DNA from: an uncultured Lachnospiraceae bacterium
GTDB lineage: Bacteria; Bacillota; Clostridia; Lachnospirales; Lachnospiraceae
Assembly (NCBI GenBank): GCA_934309145.1
Contig: CAKRCW010000003.1
Coordinates: 1 to 64,000 of the forward strand
Direction of reading: 5' to 3'
DNA length: 64,000 nucleotides
Under the pieces are notes generated by a model. The model was not told where the DNA came from, did not search any database, and was given only the letters and a program-made list of their open reading frames with translations. The first letter of the stretch is position 1; each line of letters starts with the position of its first letter. A program made the position numbers and the translations under genes. Of the stretch, positions 8,380 to 16,986 are shown in pieces.

Positions 8380-10071
8380 ATGAAAAACAAAATTATATCA
8401 CTAATTGAACATAATGTTGAGGGTTTATCAGCTAACGATATTTCTGCCCTTATTGAAATACCACCTAAGCCAGAGATGGGGGATTTTGCATTTCCATGCT
8501 TCAGACTTGCTAAGACTATGCACAAAGCTCCACAGTTAATAGCCGCAGACATAAAAGAGGCTATCGGAGACGTAGATTTCCTTGATGATATTCAGGTTCA
8601 GGGTGCATACCTTAACTTCTTTGTTAATAAGGAAATATTCGTCAAGTCCATGGTTGACACAGCTTTAGCTGACAACTTTGGTTCATCTGACATGGGCGAG
8701 GGACAGACAATTTGTATAGATTATTCCTCACCTAATGTTGCAAAGAACTTCCATGTAGGTCATTTGAGAACTACTATAATTGGTAACTCTTTATATAAGA
8801 TATTCAGCAAGCTTGGATATAAGGTTGTAAGAATCAATCACCTCGGTGACTGGGGAACTCAGTTCGGTAAGCTCATTGTTGCATACAAGGCATGGGGTGA
8901 CGAGGAGACTGTTAAGCGTGATGGTGTAGCTGAGCTCATGAAGCTTTACGTTAAGTTCCATGAAGAGGCCGAGAAGAATCCTTCACTTAACGATGAAGCC
9001 CGTGCATGGTTCACTAAGATGGAGCATGGCGACGAGGAAGCACTTCGCATTTGGCAGTGGTTTAAGGATATAAGTCTTATTGAGTACAAGAGAACTTATG
9101 AGCTTCTCGGTATGGATTTCGATTATTATCTTGGTGAGAGTTTCTATCGTGACAAGACAGATGCAGTTGTCAAGAAGCTTGAGGATGCCAACCTTTTAAC
9201 AGAGAGTGAGGGAGCTAAGATTGTCAATCTTGATGAATATGACATGGCACCTTGCCTTATACTTAAGAATGATGGCAGCACAATCTACGCAACAAGAGAC
9301 CTTGCAGCTATTTTCTACAGAAAAGAGACCTACAACTTCTCTAAGTGCCTTTATGTAACAGGTCAGGAGCAGAAGCTTCATTTTGCACAGGTATTTAAGG
9401 TAGTTGAGTTGCTTGGCAATGATTGGGCTAAGGATCAGTTAGTTCACATTCCTTATGGACTTGTAAGCTTAGAGGGTGCTAAGCTTTCAACCAGAAGTGG
9501 AAATGTTATCTATGCTGAGGATATTCTTCTTGAGGCCATCTCTAAGATTAAGGAAATCATTGAGGAGAAAAACCCTAACATTCCTGATAAGGAAGAAACA
9601 GCGAAGAAAATCGGTGTCGGTGCTGTACTTTTCAATGATCTCTACAACCAGCGTATCAAGGATGTTTCTTTCAAATGGGAGAAGCTTCTTAACTTTGATG
9701 GTGAGACAGGCCCTTATGTACAGTATACCTACGCAAGATGCTCAAGCATTATCCGCAAGGTAGATGATTTTGTTGCCGGAAATGACATAGATTACTCACT
9801 TCTCACAGATGCAGAATCTCTCGACCTTCTTAAGGAAATTTCCCGTTTCCCTAAGGTTGTTGTTGATGCTTCTGAGAAGTACGAGCCTTCTGTAGTTGCC
9901 AGATTTGCTGTTGATGTTGCACAGGCATTTAACAAGTTCTACAACACAAATCGTATCAACGTAGAGGAGAAGAATGTAAGAGATGCCCGAATGACTATGG
10001 TTCATCTTACAAGAAAGACTATCAAGGACGCTTTGCTTTTACTTGGTATTGAATGTCCTGAGCAGATGTAA
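8380..10071 (+). CDS. argS: Arginyl-tRNA synthetase
   Basis: This class I synthetase charges tRNA-Arg in the cytosol. The HIGH motif is HVGH (residues 125-128, in SPNVAKNFHVGHLRT) and the KMSKS-like region is KLSTRSGN. The N-terminal additional domain (residues 1-100) and the C-terminal DALR anticodon-binding domain are present, and 563 aa is full length. GGAGG lies 6 nt before the ATG. No T-box leader is visible upstream. The Fic gene follows after 39 bp, so the two may be co-transcribed. Confidence 0.97.
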   Translation: MKNKIISLIEHNVEGLSANDISALIEIPPKPEMGDFAFPCFRLAKTMHKAPQLIAADIKEAIGDVDFLDDIQVQGAYLNFFVNKEIFVKSMVDTALADNFGSSDMGEGQTICIDYSSPNVAKNFHVGHLRTTIIGNSLYKIFSKLGYKVVRINHLGDWGTQFGKLIVAYKAWGDEETVKRDGVAELMKLYVKFHEEAEKNPSLNDEARAWFTKMEHGDEEALRIWQWFKDISLIEYKRTYELLGMDFDYYLGESFYRDKTDAVVKKLEDANLLTESEGAKIVNLDEYDMAPCLILKNDGSTIYATRDLAAIFYRKETYNFSKCLYVTGQEQKLHFAQVFKVVELLGNDWAKDQLVHIPYGLVSLEGAKLSTRSGNVIYAEDILLEAISKIKEIIEEKNPNIPDKEETAKKIGVGAVLFNDLYNQRIKDVSFKWEKLLNFDGETGPYVQYTYARCSSIIRKVDDFVAGNDIDYSLLTDAESLDLLKEISRFPKVVVDASEKYEPSVVARFAVDVAQAFNKFYNTNRINVEEKNVRDARMTMVHLTRKTIKDALLLLGIECPEQM

Positions 10072-10110
10072 TTATATATAGTTGTTTATATTTTGTGAGG
10101 TAATTATTAT

Positions 10111-10677
10111 ATGTTAGACAACAAATTAGGTCTTACAACCTCTGTTGTCCTTGCCCGTGAGGAAGAACGCATAAGCAAGCAAAAAGCCATTCGTCTATTT
10201 GAAAATGGTCTGCTTGACAAGCTTCCTGCTGGTAAATTTTCTACATTGCAGGCTATCCACAAATATTTATTTGAACATATTTATAGCTTTGCCCCACTTA
10301 TGTATTTGCAGGCAGCATTAGAAAATATTGATAAAATGCCTCAGTCAAGCTTTGACGAGATTGTAGAAAAATATGTAGAGATGAATATTGCTCATCCTTT
10401 CAGAGAGGGAAATGGTCGTAGCACACGCATATGGCTTGACCATATATTCAAAAATGAAATCGGCAAGGTCATTGATTGGAGCAAAGTTGATAAGGATGAT
10501 TACCTTCTTGCAATGGAGCGCAGTCCAATTAAGGATATAGAAATAAAACATCTCCTTATAAATGCTCTGACGGATGATATTAACAACCATGAAATCTATA
10601 TGAAGGGCATTGACCACAGTTATTATTACGAGGGTTATACCATGTTTAAAGCGGATGATTTAGATAAAGATTTATAA
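10111..10677 (+). CDS. Class III Fic family adenylyltransferase
   Basis: The Fic core motif HPFREGNGR starts at His95 and is intact, so AMP transfer to a target protein is expected. A C-terminal SYYYEGY (Ser170, Glu174) matches the inhibitory helix of class III Fic proteins such as Neisseria NmFic, where the glutamate blocks ATP binding until the protein monomerises and automodifies. Length (188 aa) and the SPIKDIEIKHLL segment also match that group, whose described target is GyrB. GTGAGG lies upstream of the ATG. No antitoxin gene is adjacent, as expected for the self-inhibited class. Target here is inferred. Confidence 0.9.
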   Translation: MLDNKLGLTTSVVLAREEERISKQKAIRLFENGLLDKLPAGKFSTLQAIHKYLFEHIYSFAPLMYLQAALENIDKMPQSSFDEIVEKYVEMNIAHPFREGNGRSTRIWLDHIFKNEIGKVIDWSKVDKDDYLLAMERSPIKDIEIKHLLINALTDDINNHEIYMKGIDHSYYYEGYTMFKADDLDKDL

Positions 10678-10688
10678 TATTATTTTTA

Positions 10689-10723
10689 GGCAATCGTATT
10701 GACGTATGTCAAATATGATTGCT
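10689..10723. other. Hairpin between convergent Fic and HD genes
   Basis: GCAATCGTATTGAC can pair with GTCAAATATGATTGC between the two convergent genes. No T run follows on either strand, so it is only a possible terminator. Confidence 0.35.
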
Positions 10724-11381
10724 ACAAAACCTTAGAGCCATTAGCCATAAGCTTAAATGTTGCTCCTAACATATCCGCTGCTCCCCTGCACATCATCATT
10801 CTCTCAAGAAATATCTCAAAATATTCATACATCGAGCATATCTTAGCGTCTATCTGCAGATTTAATGAAATTGTTTTTTTGTCAGCATTTATCTTTAGCT
10901 TATGATTTGTAACAGCATAATTTACACGATCATGTATATCAAATGCTGCCTTTCCCTTTTCACCTCTTACCCTGTCTCGCCTAACATCCGTTTTATCTGC
11001 AATAATAAGTGCGGCCGAAACAGGATCAACTGCAACACCTGTAGACTCATCATGGTTAGAAATTGCTGATACAACTATTATTCTGTCATCAACCGGCATA
11101 TTCAACCCTTTTAATATTTCATTTGCAAGCAATCCTCCATACTCCGCATGATGCAGCCTGTTAATTGCATTTCCTATGTCATGCATATATCCAGCTATCC
11201 TTGCCAATTCCATTTCATGCTCAGAATATCCGAATTTTTCAAGAATCATTGCGGCATTTTCTGCAACAATCGAGCAATGTATTTCAGAGTGGTCTGTATA
11301 CCCCAACAGCCCCAGATTATAATTTCCCTTTTTTATAAATGCATTAATTTCCTTATTAGTCCTTATCTCATTAAATGTCAA
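10722..11381 (-). CDS. HD-domain phosphohydrolase
   Basis: The metal-binding HD motif is MHDIGNAI (near residue 67), preceded by HSEIHC, with a later conserved Asp in IADKTDVRRDRV. This is the arrangement of YqeK/HDIG-type phosphohydrolases that act on nucleotides or phosphoesters; the exact substrate is unknown. The start codon is TTG at 11381, supported by GGAGG 7 nt upstream. It lies 58 bp downstream of the phoH-like gene on the same strand, so the two could form an operon. Confidence 0.82.
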   Translation of the reverse strand: MTFNEIRTNKEINAFIKKGNYNLGLLGYTDHSEIHCSIVAENAAMILEKFGYSEHEMELARIAGYMHDIGNAINRLHHAEYGGLLANEILKGLNMPVDDRIIVVSAISNHDESTGVAVDPVSAALIIADKTDVRRDRVRGEKGKAAFDIHDRVNYAVTNHKLKINADKKTISLNLQIDAKICSMYEYFEIFLERMMMCRGAADMLGATFKLMANGSKVL

Positions 11382-11439
11382 AAAATTACCTCCAGTTTAT
11401 TAATCCTATGTACAATAATTATAAGCCAGAATATTTGCA

Positions 11440-12789
11440 TCAAGTCAATCTCACCAATGCCTCGGCTGCAAGCTCACTTCTTACAGATTCCCTCTCTGTA
11501 AATGTTATCTGTGCACATTTACTACTTCCTTTCATATTATGTGCAATATATGTAAGTCCAGAATTACTTTTATCCAGAAATGGAACATCTATCTGATTTG
11601 TATCTCCGAGAATAACTAATTTTGAACCCTGTCCACATCTGGTTACTATATCTCTTATCAGTGTTCTTCCTATATTCTGTGCTTCATCACAAATTATAAA
11701 GCTGTTTTTTATGCTCATACCCCTGATATATGCCAAAGGAAAAACTCTAAGCATTCCTGTCTCCATCATGTCATCTATCTGCATCTGGATTTGTTCATCA
11801 GCCTCATTAGTTCCCTTCCTTAACAAATCCTCAAGGTTTGAATAAAAACAACCTAGTAACGGACGAGTCTTATCCTCAAGCTCACCCGGTAAAAAACCAA
11901 AAGCCTCATCACTAGATACATTCGCCCTGCCAATATATATCTTATCATATAAGGTGTCATCGCTTTGTCTGTTGCCATTAATCCAATATGTCTTATCCAG
12001 AGCTGCCGCCATCGACAAAAAAGTTTTGGCAGTTCCCGCAGGACCTCTCAATATAACTAACGGAATCTCATCTGCCGGAGCTAACAATGCGTCGAGTGCA
12101 AATCTCTGCAATCTGTTCTGTGGTCTTATCCCAAATGCATTCATATCTCGCAACAGTTTTATCTGGTTTCCTCTGTAGACGCACAATGCTGATGTATTTC
12201 CATCTGTCAGTGTTATATATTCATTGGGAACAAATGGATTCTCTATATCCAATACATCTGTCTCTATATATTGCTCCTTGTATATCTTATCAATAATTTC
12301 ACGCGATGTACTTATTTCACGATACCCCATATATGCACTTTCTTTTATCCTGTCGTTTTTGTATTCCTGAACCTCCACCCCACATACTGCTGCGGCTATT
12401 CTCATCATAATATCATTCGTAACCAATATAACCGGTTTTTTGGTCTTTCTTCCAATTCCAATACATGAGCTTATTATACGGTTGTCAGGCTTGTGAATAT
12501 CAAAGCCTTCAGGGAGATTTTCCTGTGATACTTCGTTTGGCTCAAATATAATCTTTCCACCTATTTCCTTTAGCTTTACACCCTTTATCAGATTACCTCT
12601 GTTTCTTATATCTTCAAGAATTCTTGCAGCCTGACGTGCATTATATCCAAGCTCTCCCTCCAAATTTTTCTTGGAATCAAGCTCCTGAAGAGTTGTTCCC
12701 GTAATAACAACTGTATTATCCTCAAATCCAAATATTGCATTAGGACTTTGAAGCAAAATGTTTGTATCAAGTACATAATATTTTTTCAT
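11440..12789 (-). CDS. PIN-domain/PhoH-family ATPase
   Basis: An N-terminal PIN nuclease domain (YYVLDTNILL at residues 4-13, acidic residues later) is joined to a PhoH-like RNA helicase/ATPase domain with Walker A GPAGTAKTF (about residue 250) and Walker B FIICDEAQN. This is the YlaK/PhoH2 layout, in which RNA unwinding is coupled to RNA cleavage. The 449-aa length is typical. AAGGGA before the start lies inside the arm of a strong leader hairpin (12796-12847), which could control translation. Confidence 0.92.
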   Translation of the reverse strand: MKKYYVLDTNILLQSPNAIFGFEDNTVVITGTTLQELDSKKNLEGELGYNARQAARILEDIRNRGNLIKGVKLKEIGGKIIFEPNEVSQENLPEGFDIHKPDNRIISSCIGIGRKTKKPVILVTNDIMMRIAAAVCGVEVQEYKNDRIKESAYMGYREISTSREIIDKIYKEQYIETDVLDIENPFVPNEYITLTDGNTSALCVYRGNQIKLLRDMNAFGIRPQNRLQRFALDALLAPADEIPLVILRGPAGTAKTFLSMAAALDKTYWINGNRQSDDTLYDKIYIGRANVSSDEAFGFLPGELEDKTRPLLGCFYSNLEDLLRKGTNEADEQIQMQIDDMMETGMLRVFPLAYIRGMSIKNSFIICDEAQNIGRTLIRDIVTRCGQGSKLVILGDTNQIDVPFLDKSNSGLTYIAHNMKGSSKCAQITFTERESVRSELAAEALVRLT

Positions 12790-12795
12790 AAAAAT

Positions 12796-12847
12796 AATTC
12801 CCTTACATTTATTTAGTAAACTTACTTAATTTAAATGTAAGGGAATT
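12796..12847 (-). terminator. Strong hairpin in front of the PhoH-family gene
   Basis: A perfect 16-bp stem (12796-12811 with 12832-12847) with a possible inner AGTAA/TTACT helix. On the - strand it is followed by ATTTTT and then the ATG, so it looks like a terminator; its 3' arm contains the AAGGGA ribosome binding site of the PhoH gene. Confidence 0.7.
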
Positions 12848-12990
12848 GAATTCTTAATACAATCTATGTACTGTAAAAAAGATGTAAAATCTTCAAGTAC
12901 ATGTTCTGCCAATTCATCTATATTAGCATTTCTTATATTCTTATCTAATATATTGTCTCTCTCGGTATATTTATATAAGGCACGAAAATG
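12826..12990 (-). pseudogene. Possible C-terminal gene remnant
   Basis: A 54-codon open frame on the - strand without a start codon ends inside the hairpin described at 12796-12847. Its product (containing NANIDELAEHVLEDFTSF) is protein-like, and a stop followed by a terminator hairpin is how real genes end in this window. I do not recognise the family, and a chance open frame in AT-rich DNA is possible. Confidence 0.3.
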
Positions 12991-13092
12991 TTATTATTAA
13001 CATATTTTCATATACTCTATATTGTATTATTAAATATATATATACAATATAAAGCACTTTTTTCAGATTATTTATAATATATTTATCAAAAA

Positions 13093-13208
13093 TCATCCAC
13101 ATTCAGGTAACATTTAATACCTGTAACTTACATAGTTATCCACATAATTGTGAATAAGTGTGTGGATTATTTGATAAATTTGGGGATAACTGGCTAAAGT
13201 TATCCACC
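13093..13208. promoter_or_regulatory. DnaA-box cluster remote from dnaA
   Basis: Two perfect boxes (TTATCCACA at 13136-13144 on +; TTATTCACA at 13149-13157 on -) lie among four one-mismatch boxes at 13093-13101, 13161-13169, 13181-13189 and 13200-13208. Six in 116 bp is far more than expected by chance. It lies in the gene-free region upstream of parA, about 20 kb from dnaA. It could be a DnaA titration or regulatory site, or part of an origin. Confidence 0.7.
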
Positions 13209-13298
13209 AAATGTTAATAAATTCAAAATAAAATTAATCAAATGTTGATTGTGTCAATAATTTTGTTAATAACTACTTATTGAATTCAAATATACAAA

Positions 13299-13314
13299 TG
13301 TTTCACATGAAACT
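13299..13314 (+). promoter_or_regulatory. parS: parS-like site 1
   Basis: TGTTTCACATGAAACT differs from the canonical TGTTTCACGTGAAACA at the centre (CA instead of CG) and at the last base. It should be recognised by ParB. Confidence 0.8.
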
Positions 13315-13464
13315 TATACACTTCCATATATTAATTCTCTTCTAATTAAGTATCAGGTAATTATTAATATTGGTTGGCTGCTTTTTTCAAAGCAACTATC
13401 AATTATTGAGATATTTAGGTCACAACAATTTTATTACGCATTTCCTGTTTCTATATTTTTGTAA

Positions 13465-13480
13465 TGTTTCATGTGAAACA
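13465..13480 (-). promoter_or_regulatory. parS: parS-like site 2
   Basis: TGTTTCATGTGAAACA, the exact reverse complement of the site 3 sequence, so the same variant in opposite orientation. Confidence 0.85.
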
Positions 13481-13697
13481 TTTGATTTACTAACTTACAT
13501 TATTTTTAATTAATAGTATTTTATATTATTAATGTTTGCTTTTATTTCATATCGTTGCTTTTGTTTACATAATTTTGTCGGACGTTTGTTTTGGTGATAA
13601 CCAGCATTTTCTATATGTGGTTAAATAAAGCAGCAAATATTAATACGACAATTATAGTATTTGTATTACAATTATGGTATCTTTTTTATTTTATAAA

Positions 13698-13713
13698 TGT
13701 TTCACATGAAACA
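13698..13713 (+). promoter_or_regulatory. parS: parS-like site 3
   Basis: TGTTTCACATGAAACA, one base from the canonical palindrome. Confidence 0.87.
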
Positions 13714-13874
13714 TTTACACTTCCATATATTATTCTTCTTACATTAACATTAATAACAGATTACTATTAATGTTATTTGCCTATATCCAGAATAATTGTC
13801 AATTATCGAAATATTTTAAAGTTATAATTGAACTACACAATTCAATTCCTGTTTCTTTATTTTCCATTTTTTAA

Positions 13875-13890
13875 TGTTTCATGTGAAACA
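13875..13890 (-). promoter_or_regulatory. parS: parS-like site 4
   Basis: TGTTTCATGTGAAACA, identical to site 2 and reverse complement of site 3. Confidence 0.87.
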
Positions 13891-14093
13891 TTTTATTCTT
13901 ATACCTATCTTTATCTTCTGATCATTTGGTATACTTCTTTGTGAATGTAAAATATTTTAATTATTTAATAGTAACATACAGAGCATCAAATATATTTATA
14001 TTCTACAATTCAATAATATTCCAATTAGTATTAAATATTTTACCACTTTATCAATATCTTATTATTTCTTACTTTTTTCTTGCCGTTTTCTCT

Positions 14094-14275
14094 TCATAAC
14101 AAATTCATTTTTACTTACTTTTTCCTTATCACTAAATTGGTTCCATTTGCATTTTTGTTTCATAACTAATTTAATTTTATGTGCATTTTTCTTCCTCATC
14201 ACTAATTTATTTCTTCTTACATCTTTCTCCTTACAACCAATTTATTTCCATTTACTTTTCTTTCTCATCAATGTT
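14094..14275. repeat. Degenerate 32-36-bp tandem repeat
   Basis: Five or six units with consensus close to TCATAACTAATTTATT followed by a pyrimidine-rich stretch recur at a spacing of 32-36 bp. The + strand is almost free of G. It lies between parS sites 4 and 5. No protein is credible here. Confidence 0.5.
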
Positions 14276-14405
14276 TTACTTCAGCCCACATTTTCCTCCA
14301 AATAAGCATTTTGTTTCATCTCCTACCCTTATACTTTACCACCATTATATTTTCGTTTGTATTTTTCAACAATATTGCATATTGCTAACCCTAATCCTCT
14401 CCTCT

Positions 14406-14421
14406 TGTTTCACGTGAAACA
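14406..14421 (+). promoter_or_regulatory. parS: Canonical parS site 5
   Basis: TGTTTCACGTGAAACA, a perfect 16-bp palindrome, 167 bp before the parA start. Confidence 0.95.
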
Positions 14422-14547
14422 CTAATATATTTTAAAATTTTCTTATTTTTTCCCACATCTAGTCGTTACACTGTGCATATTATTCTAGATATTGTACACC
14501 TTACATTTTAATCCCCATATTTAGATATGGCGAAAGCTGTCAGATAG

Positions 14548-14556
14548 TGCTATAAT
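14548..14556 (+). promoter_or_regulatory. Extended -10 promoter of parA
   Basis: TGCTATAAT is a TGN-TATAAT extended -10 box; there is no convincing -35. Transcription would begin near 14563, which excludes the longer parA reading frame that begins at 14555. Confidence 0.6.
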
Positions 14557-14587
14557 GTTGAATGAATATGGAGGTTTAAGAATTATC

Positions 14588-15373
14588 ATGGGAAGAATAA
14601 TAGCAGTTGCCAACCAGAAGGGTGGCGTAGGCAAAACCACAACTTCAATTAATTTAGCTGCATGTCTTGCTGAGAAGAAGAAAAAAGTTCTCGCGGTTGA
14701 CATGGATCCACAGGGTAACCTTACAAGTGGTCTTGGTATAGATAAGAATTCCCTCTCTCTTACTATTTATGATGCAATGTGTGGAGAATGTAATGTAGGT
14801 GAGTGTATGATAGTTCATCCTCTTGGCAATAAGCTAAACTTAAGTGTATTGCCATCAAGCAGAAATCTTGCCGGAGCAGAGGTTGATTTCATCGGTGTAG
14901 ATAATCCGCAATACATACTTAAAGAGCTGTTATCGGGAATTCGTGACAAATACGATTTTATAATCATTGACTGTCCACCGGCACTTGGTATGCTGACAGT
15001 CAACTCCATGACTGCGGCAGATACTGTTCTCGTTCCTATACAGTGCGAATTTTTTGCACTAGATGGTTTATCGCAGCTTATATATACTATAGATCTTATT
15101 AAGAAAAAGCTTAACAAATCTCTTGAAATAGAAGGTGTGGTATTCACCATGTACGATGCACGAACAAATCTATCTCTTGAAGTTGTTGAAAATGTAAAGA
15201 ATAATTTAGACCAATTCATATATAAAACAATAATTCCTAGAAACGTACGACTTGCAGAAGCTCCAAGCTTCGGACTTCCTATCAATCTATATGACAGCCG
15301 TTCAGCAGGTGCACAGGGCTACAGGGATTTGGCAACAGAGGTCATTAAGAATAAATTATACGCGAATATGTGA
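14588..15373 (+). CDS. parA: Chromosome partitioning ATPase ParA/Soj
   Basis: A deviant Walker A KGGVGKTT at residues 11-18 with the signature lysine, followed by VDMDPQGNLT and FIIIDCPPALG, identifies the ParA/MinD ATPase family; 261 aa is typical of Soj. It works with ParB and parS in origin segregation and regulates DnaA in Bacillus. The ATG at 14588 follows GGAGG by 13 nt, which is long; an ATT at 14582 would have 7-nt spacing and is a possible rare start. Five parS-like sites lie upstream. parB follows after 66 bp. Confidence 0.95.
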   Translation: MGRIIAVANQKGGVGKTTTSINLAACLAEKKKKVLAVDMDPQGNLTSGLGIDKNSLSLTIYDAMCGECNVGECMIVHPLGNKLNLSVLPSSRNLAGAEVDFIGVDNPQYILKELLSGIRDKYDFIIIDCPPALGMLTVNSMTAADTVLVPIQCEFFALDGLSQLIYTIDLIKKKLNKSLEIEGVVFTMYDARTNLSLEVVENVKNNLDQFIYKTIIPRNVRLAEAPSFGLPINLYDSRSAGAQGYRDLATEVIKNKLYANM

Positions 15374-15439
15374 CGAACTTACATGTATTAATATCAGAGT
15401 ATTTTATATTAGATTTGTTTTACTATAAGGAGGAGTATC

Positions 15440-16366
15440 ATGGCAGTTAAGAGAGGGTTAGGCAGAGGACTTGATAATCTTATACCTACAGATGAACCTG
15501 AGGTTACTAAGTCCACATCTAAGAATAAATCCACTACAACTAAACCTGAGGTTAAGGAAGTTATCAAGAAGGTTGAACAGACCTTAAACATAAATAGAAT
15601 TGAACCTAACAAGAACCAGCCTAGAAAGCATTTTGATGAAGATGCGCTTGCGGAGCTTGCTGAGTCCATTAAACAATTTGGTGTTATCGAGCCTTTAGTT
15701 GTTGTAAAAAGAAAAGGTTATTATGAGCTTATTGCAGGTGAAAGAAGATGGAGAGCTGCAAGACTAGCGGGCTTAAAGGAGGTTCCTGTAGTAATCAAGG
15801 ATTTCTCTGAGCAGGAGATAGTTGAGATTGCCTTAATCGAGAACATTCAGAGAGAGGACCTTAACCCCATAGAAGAGGCTCATGCATATGAGCGTCTTAT
15901 AAATGAATTTAACCTTAAGCAGGATGAGGTTGCTGAGAGAGTTTCTAAGAGCAGGACAACAATAACCAACTCTTTAAGATTGCTTAAGCTTACTGATAAT
16001 GTTCAGCAGATGCTTATAGATGATATGCTTTCAACAGGTCATGTAAGAGCACTTATCTCTATTACAGATCCTGAATTGCAATACGATACAGCTATGTATA
16101 TATTTGATAAGAAGCTCTCTGTTCGTGAAACTGAAAGCTATGTCAAAAAACTTTTATCTGGCAAGCCAGCCAAGAAAAAGGATGATGAGGTTACAAATGA
16201 TGTATCCTTCCTCTACCATGAGATTGAAGAGAGAATCAAGGATGCAATAGGAACTAAGGCGGTTATAAAGGCAAAGAACCGCAACAAAGGAAAAATCGAA
16301 ATTGAGTATTATTCAGAGGATGATTTAGAGAGAATAACTCAATTATTATACAGTGCCAAAATGTAA
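15440..16366 (+). CDS. parB: Chromosome partitioning protein ParB/Spo0J
   Basis: The N-terminal CTP-binding domain has GERRWRAARLAG and ENIQREDLNPIEEA; the central helix-turn-helix (about residues 150-180, VAERVSKSRTTITNSLRLL) binds parS; the C-terminal region dimerises. ParB loads at parS as a CTP-dependent clamp and spreads. The 308-aa length is typical. GGAGG lies 7 nt before the ATG. Unlike Bacillus, parAB here is followed by DUF4446 and serS, and is separated from rsmG-mnmG by about 10 kb. Confidence 0.96.
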   Translation: MAVKRGLGRGLDNLIPTDEPEVTKSTSKNKSTTTKPEVKEVIKKVEQTLNINRIEPNKNQPRKHFDEDALAELAESIKQFGVIEPLVVVKRKGYYELIAGERRWRAARLAGLKEVPVVIKDFSEQEIVEIALIENIQREDLNPIEEAHAYERLINEFNLKQDEVAERVSKSRTTITNSLRLLKLTDNVQQMLIDDMLSTGHVRALISITDPELQYDTAMYIFDKKLSVRETESYVKKLLSGKPAKKKDDEVTNDVSFLYHEIEERIKDAIGTKAVIKAKNRNKGKIEIEYYSEDDLERITQLLYSAKM

Positions 16367-16379
16367 GTGAGGATTAATA

Positions 16380-16937
16380 ATGGATACTCCTAGTTTATTC
16401 GGTATGAAGTTAACTACATTTACCACTATATTGGCAATATTGGTATTAATACTTATCATACTGTTATTTATCGTTATATACAAAATGAACATCATGAGCA
16501 GAAAATACAGTGCTCTGATGAGTGGAAAAAAAGGCATTGACCTTGAGAAAATAATAAGAGTCCGGTTCAAGGAGATGGATCAGGTAAAAGCCAATGCAAA
16601 ACGTGTCACAAAAGAGCACAAAGAGATAAAAAAACATTTATCTGCCTGCTTTAGCAAATATGGTTTAGTAAAATATGATGCATTTAATGAAATGGCAGGT
16701 AAATTAAGTTTTGTTATAGCATTGTTGAATGATGATAATACGGGTATAATATTTAACGCAATGCATTCCAGAGAAGGCTGCTTCACCTATGCCAAAGAAA
16801 TTATAAAGGGTGAATCATATATTCCTCTTTCTGATGAGGAAAAGGAAGCCTTAGATAGAGCAAAAACTGTTGAGGAAGAGATTGAGGATATGACCAAAGA
16901 GGCAGATAGTGAGGACGATATCAATTTTGACCTATAA
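16380..16937 (+). CDS. DUF4446 family membrane-anchored protein
   Basis: One membrane helix (about residues 17-37) is followed by a charged, probably coiled-coil segment and a small globular domain with FNEMAGKLSFVIALLND...TGIIFNAMHSREGCFTYAKEI, the conserved DUF4446 core. The last 30 residues are acidic. It begins 13 bp after parB (GAGG 7 nt before the ATG), an arrangement I know from other Lachnospiraceae and Clostridia, so it is probably co-transcribed with parAB. Molecular role unknown. Confidence 0.85.
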   Translation: MDTPSLFGMKLTTFTTILAILVLILIILLFIVIYKMNIMSRKYSALMSGKKGIDLEKIIRVRFKEMDQVKANAKRVTKEHKEIKKHLSACFSKYGLVKYDAFNEMAGKLSFVIALLNDDNTGIIFNAMHSREGCFTYAKEIIKGESYIPLSDEEKEALDRAKTVEEEIEDMTKEADSEDDINFDL

Positions 16938-16986
16938 CATTAATATGATATACAACATAATTTTAATATAAAAGAGAGGTATAGAT

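Larger units (their letters stand above)
13296..13487. repeat. parS-bearing repeat unit A
   Basis: This unit starts with a parS variant, continues with a TACACTTCCATATATT stretch and ends with the reverse-oriented parS variant preceded by TTCCTGTTTCT. The same order occurs in unit B at 13695-13897, with diverged sequence in between, so the two units are old duplicates. Confidence 0.7.
13695..13897. repeat. parS-bearing repeat unit B
   Basis: Second copy of the unit described at 13296-13487, again with parS variants in opposite orientation at its two ends. Confidence 0.7.

Noticed and set aside
14181..14417. 78-residue Phe/Ser/Tyr-rich ORF upstream of parA
   Set aside because: Composition reflects the pyrimidine-rich tandem repeat; no ribosome binding site.
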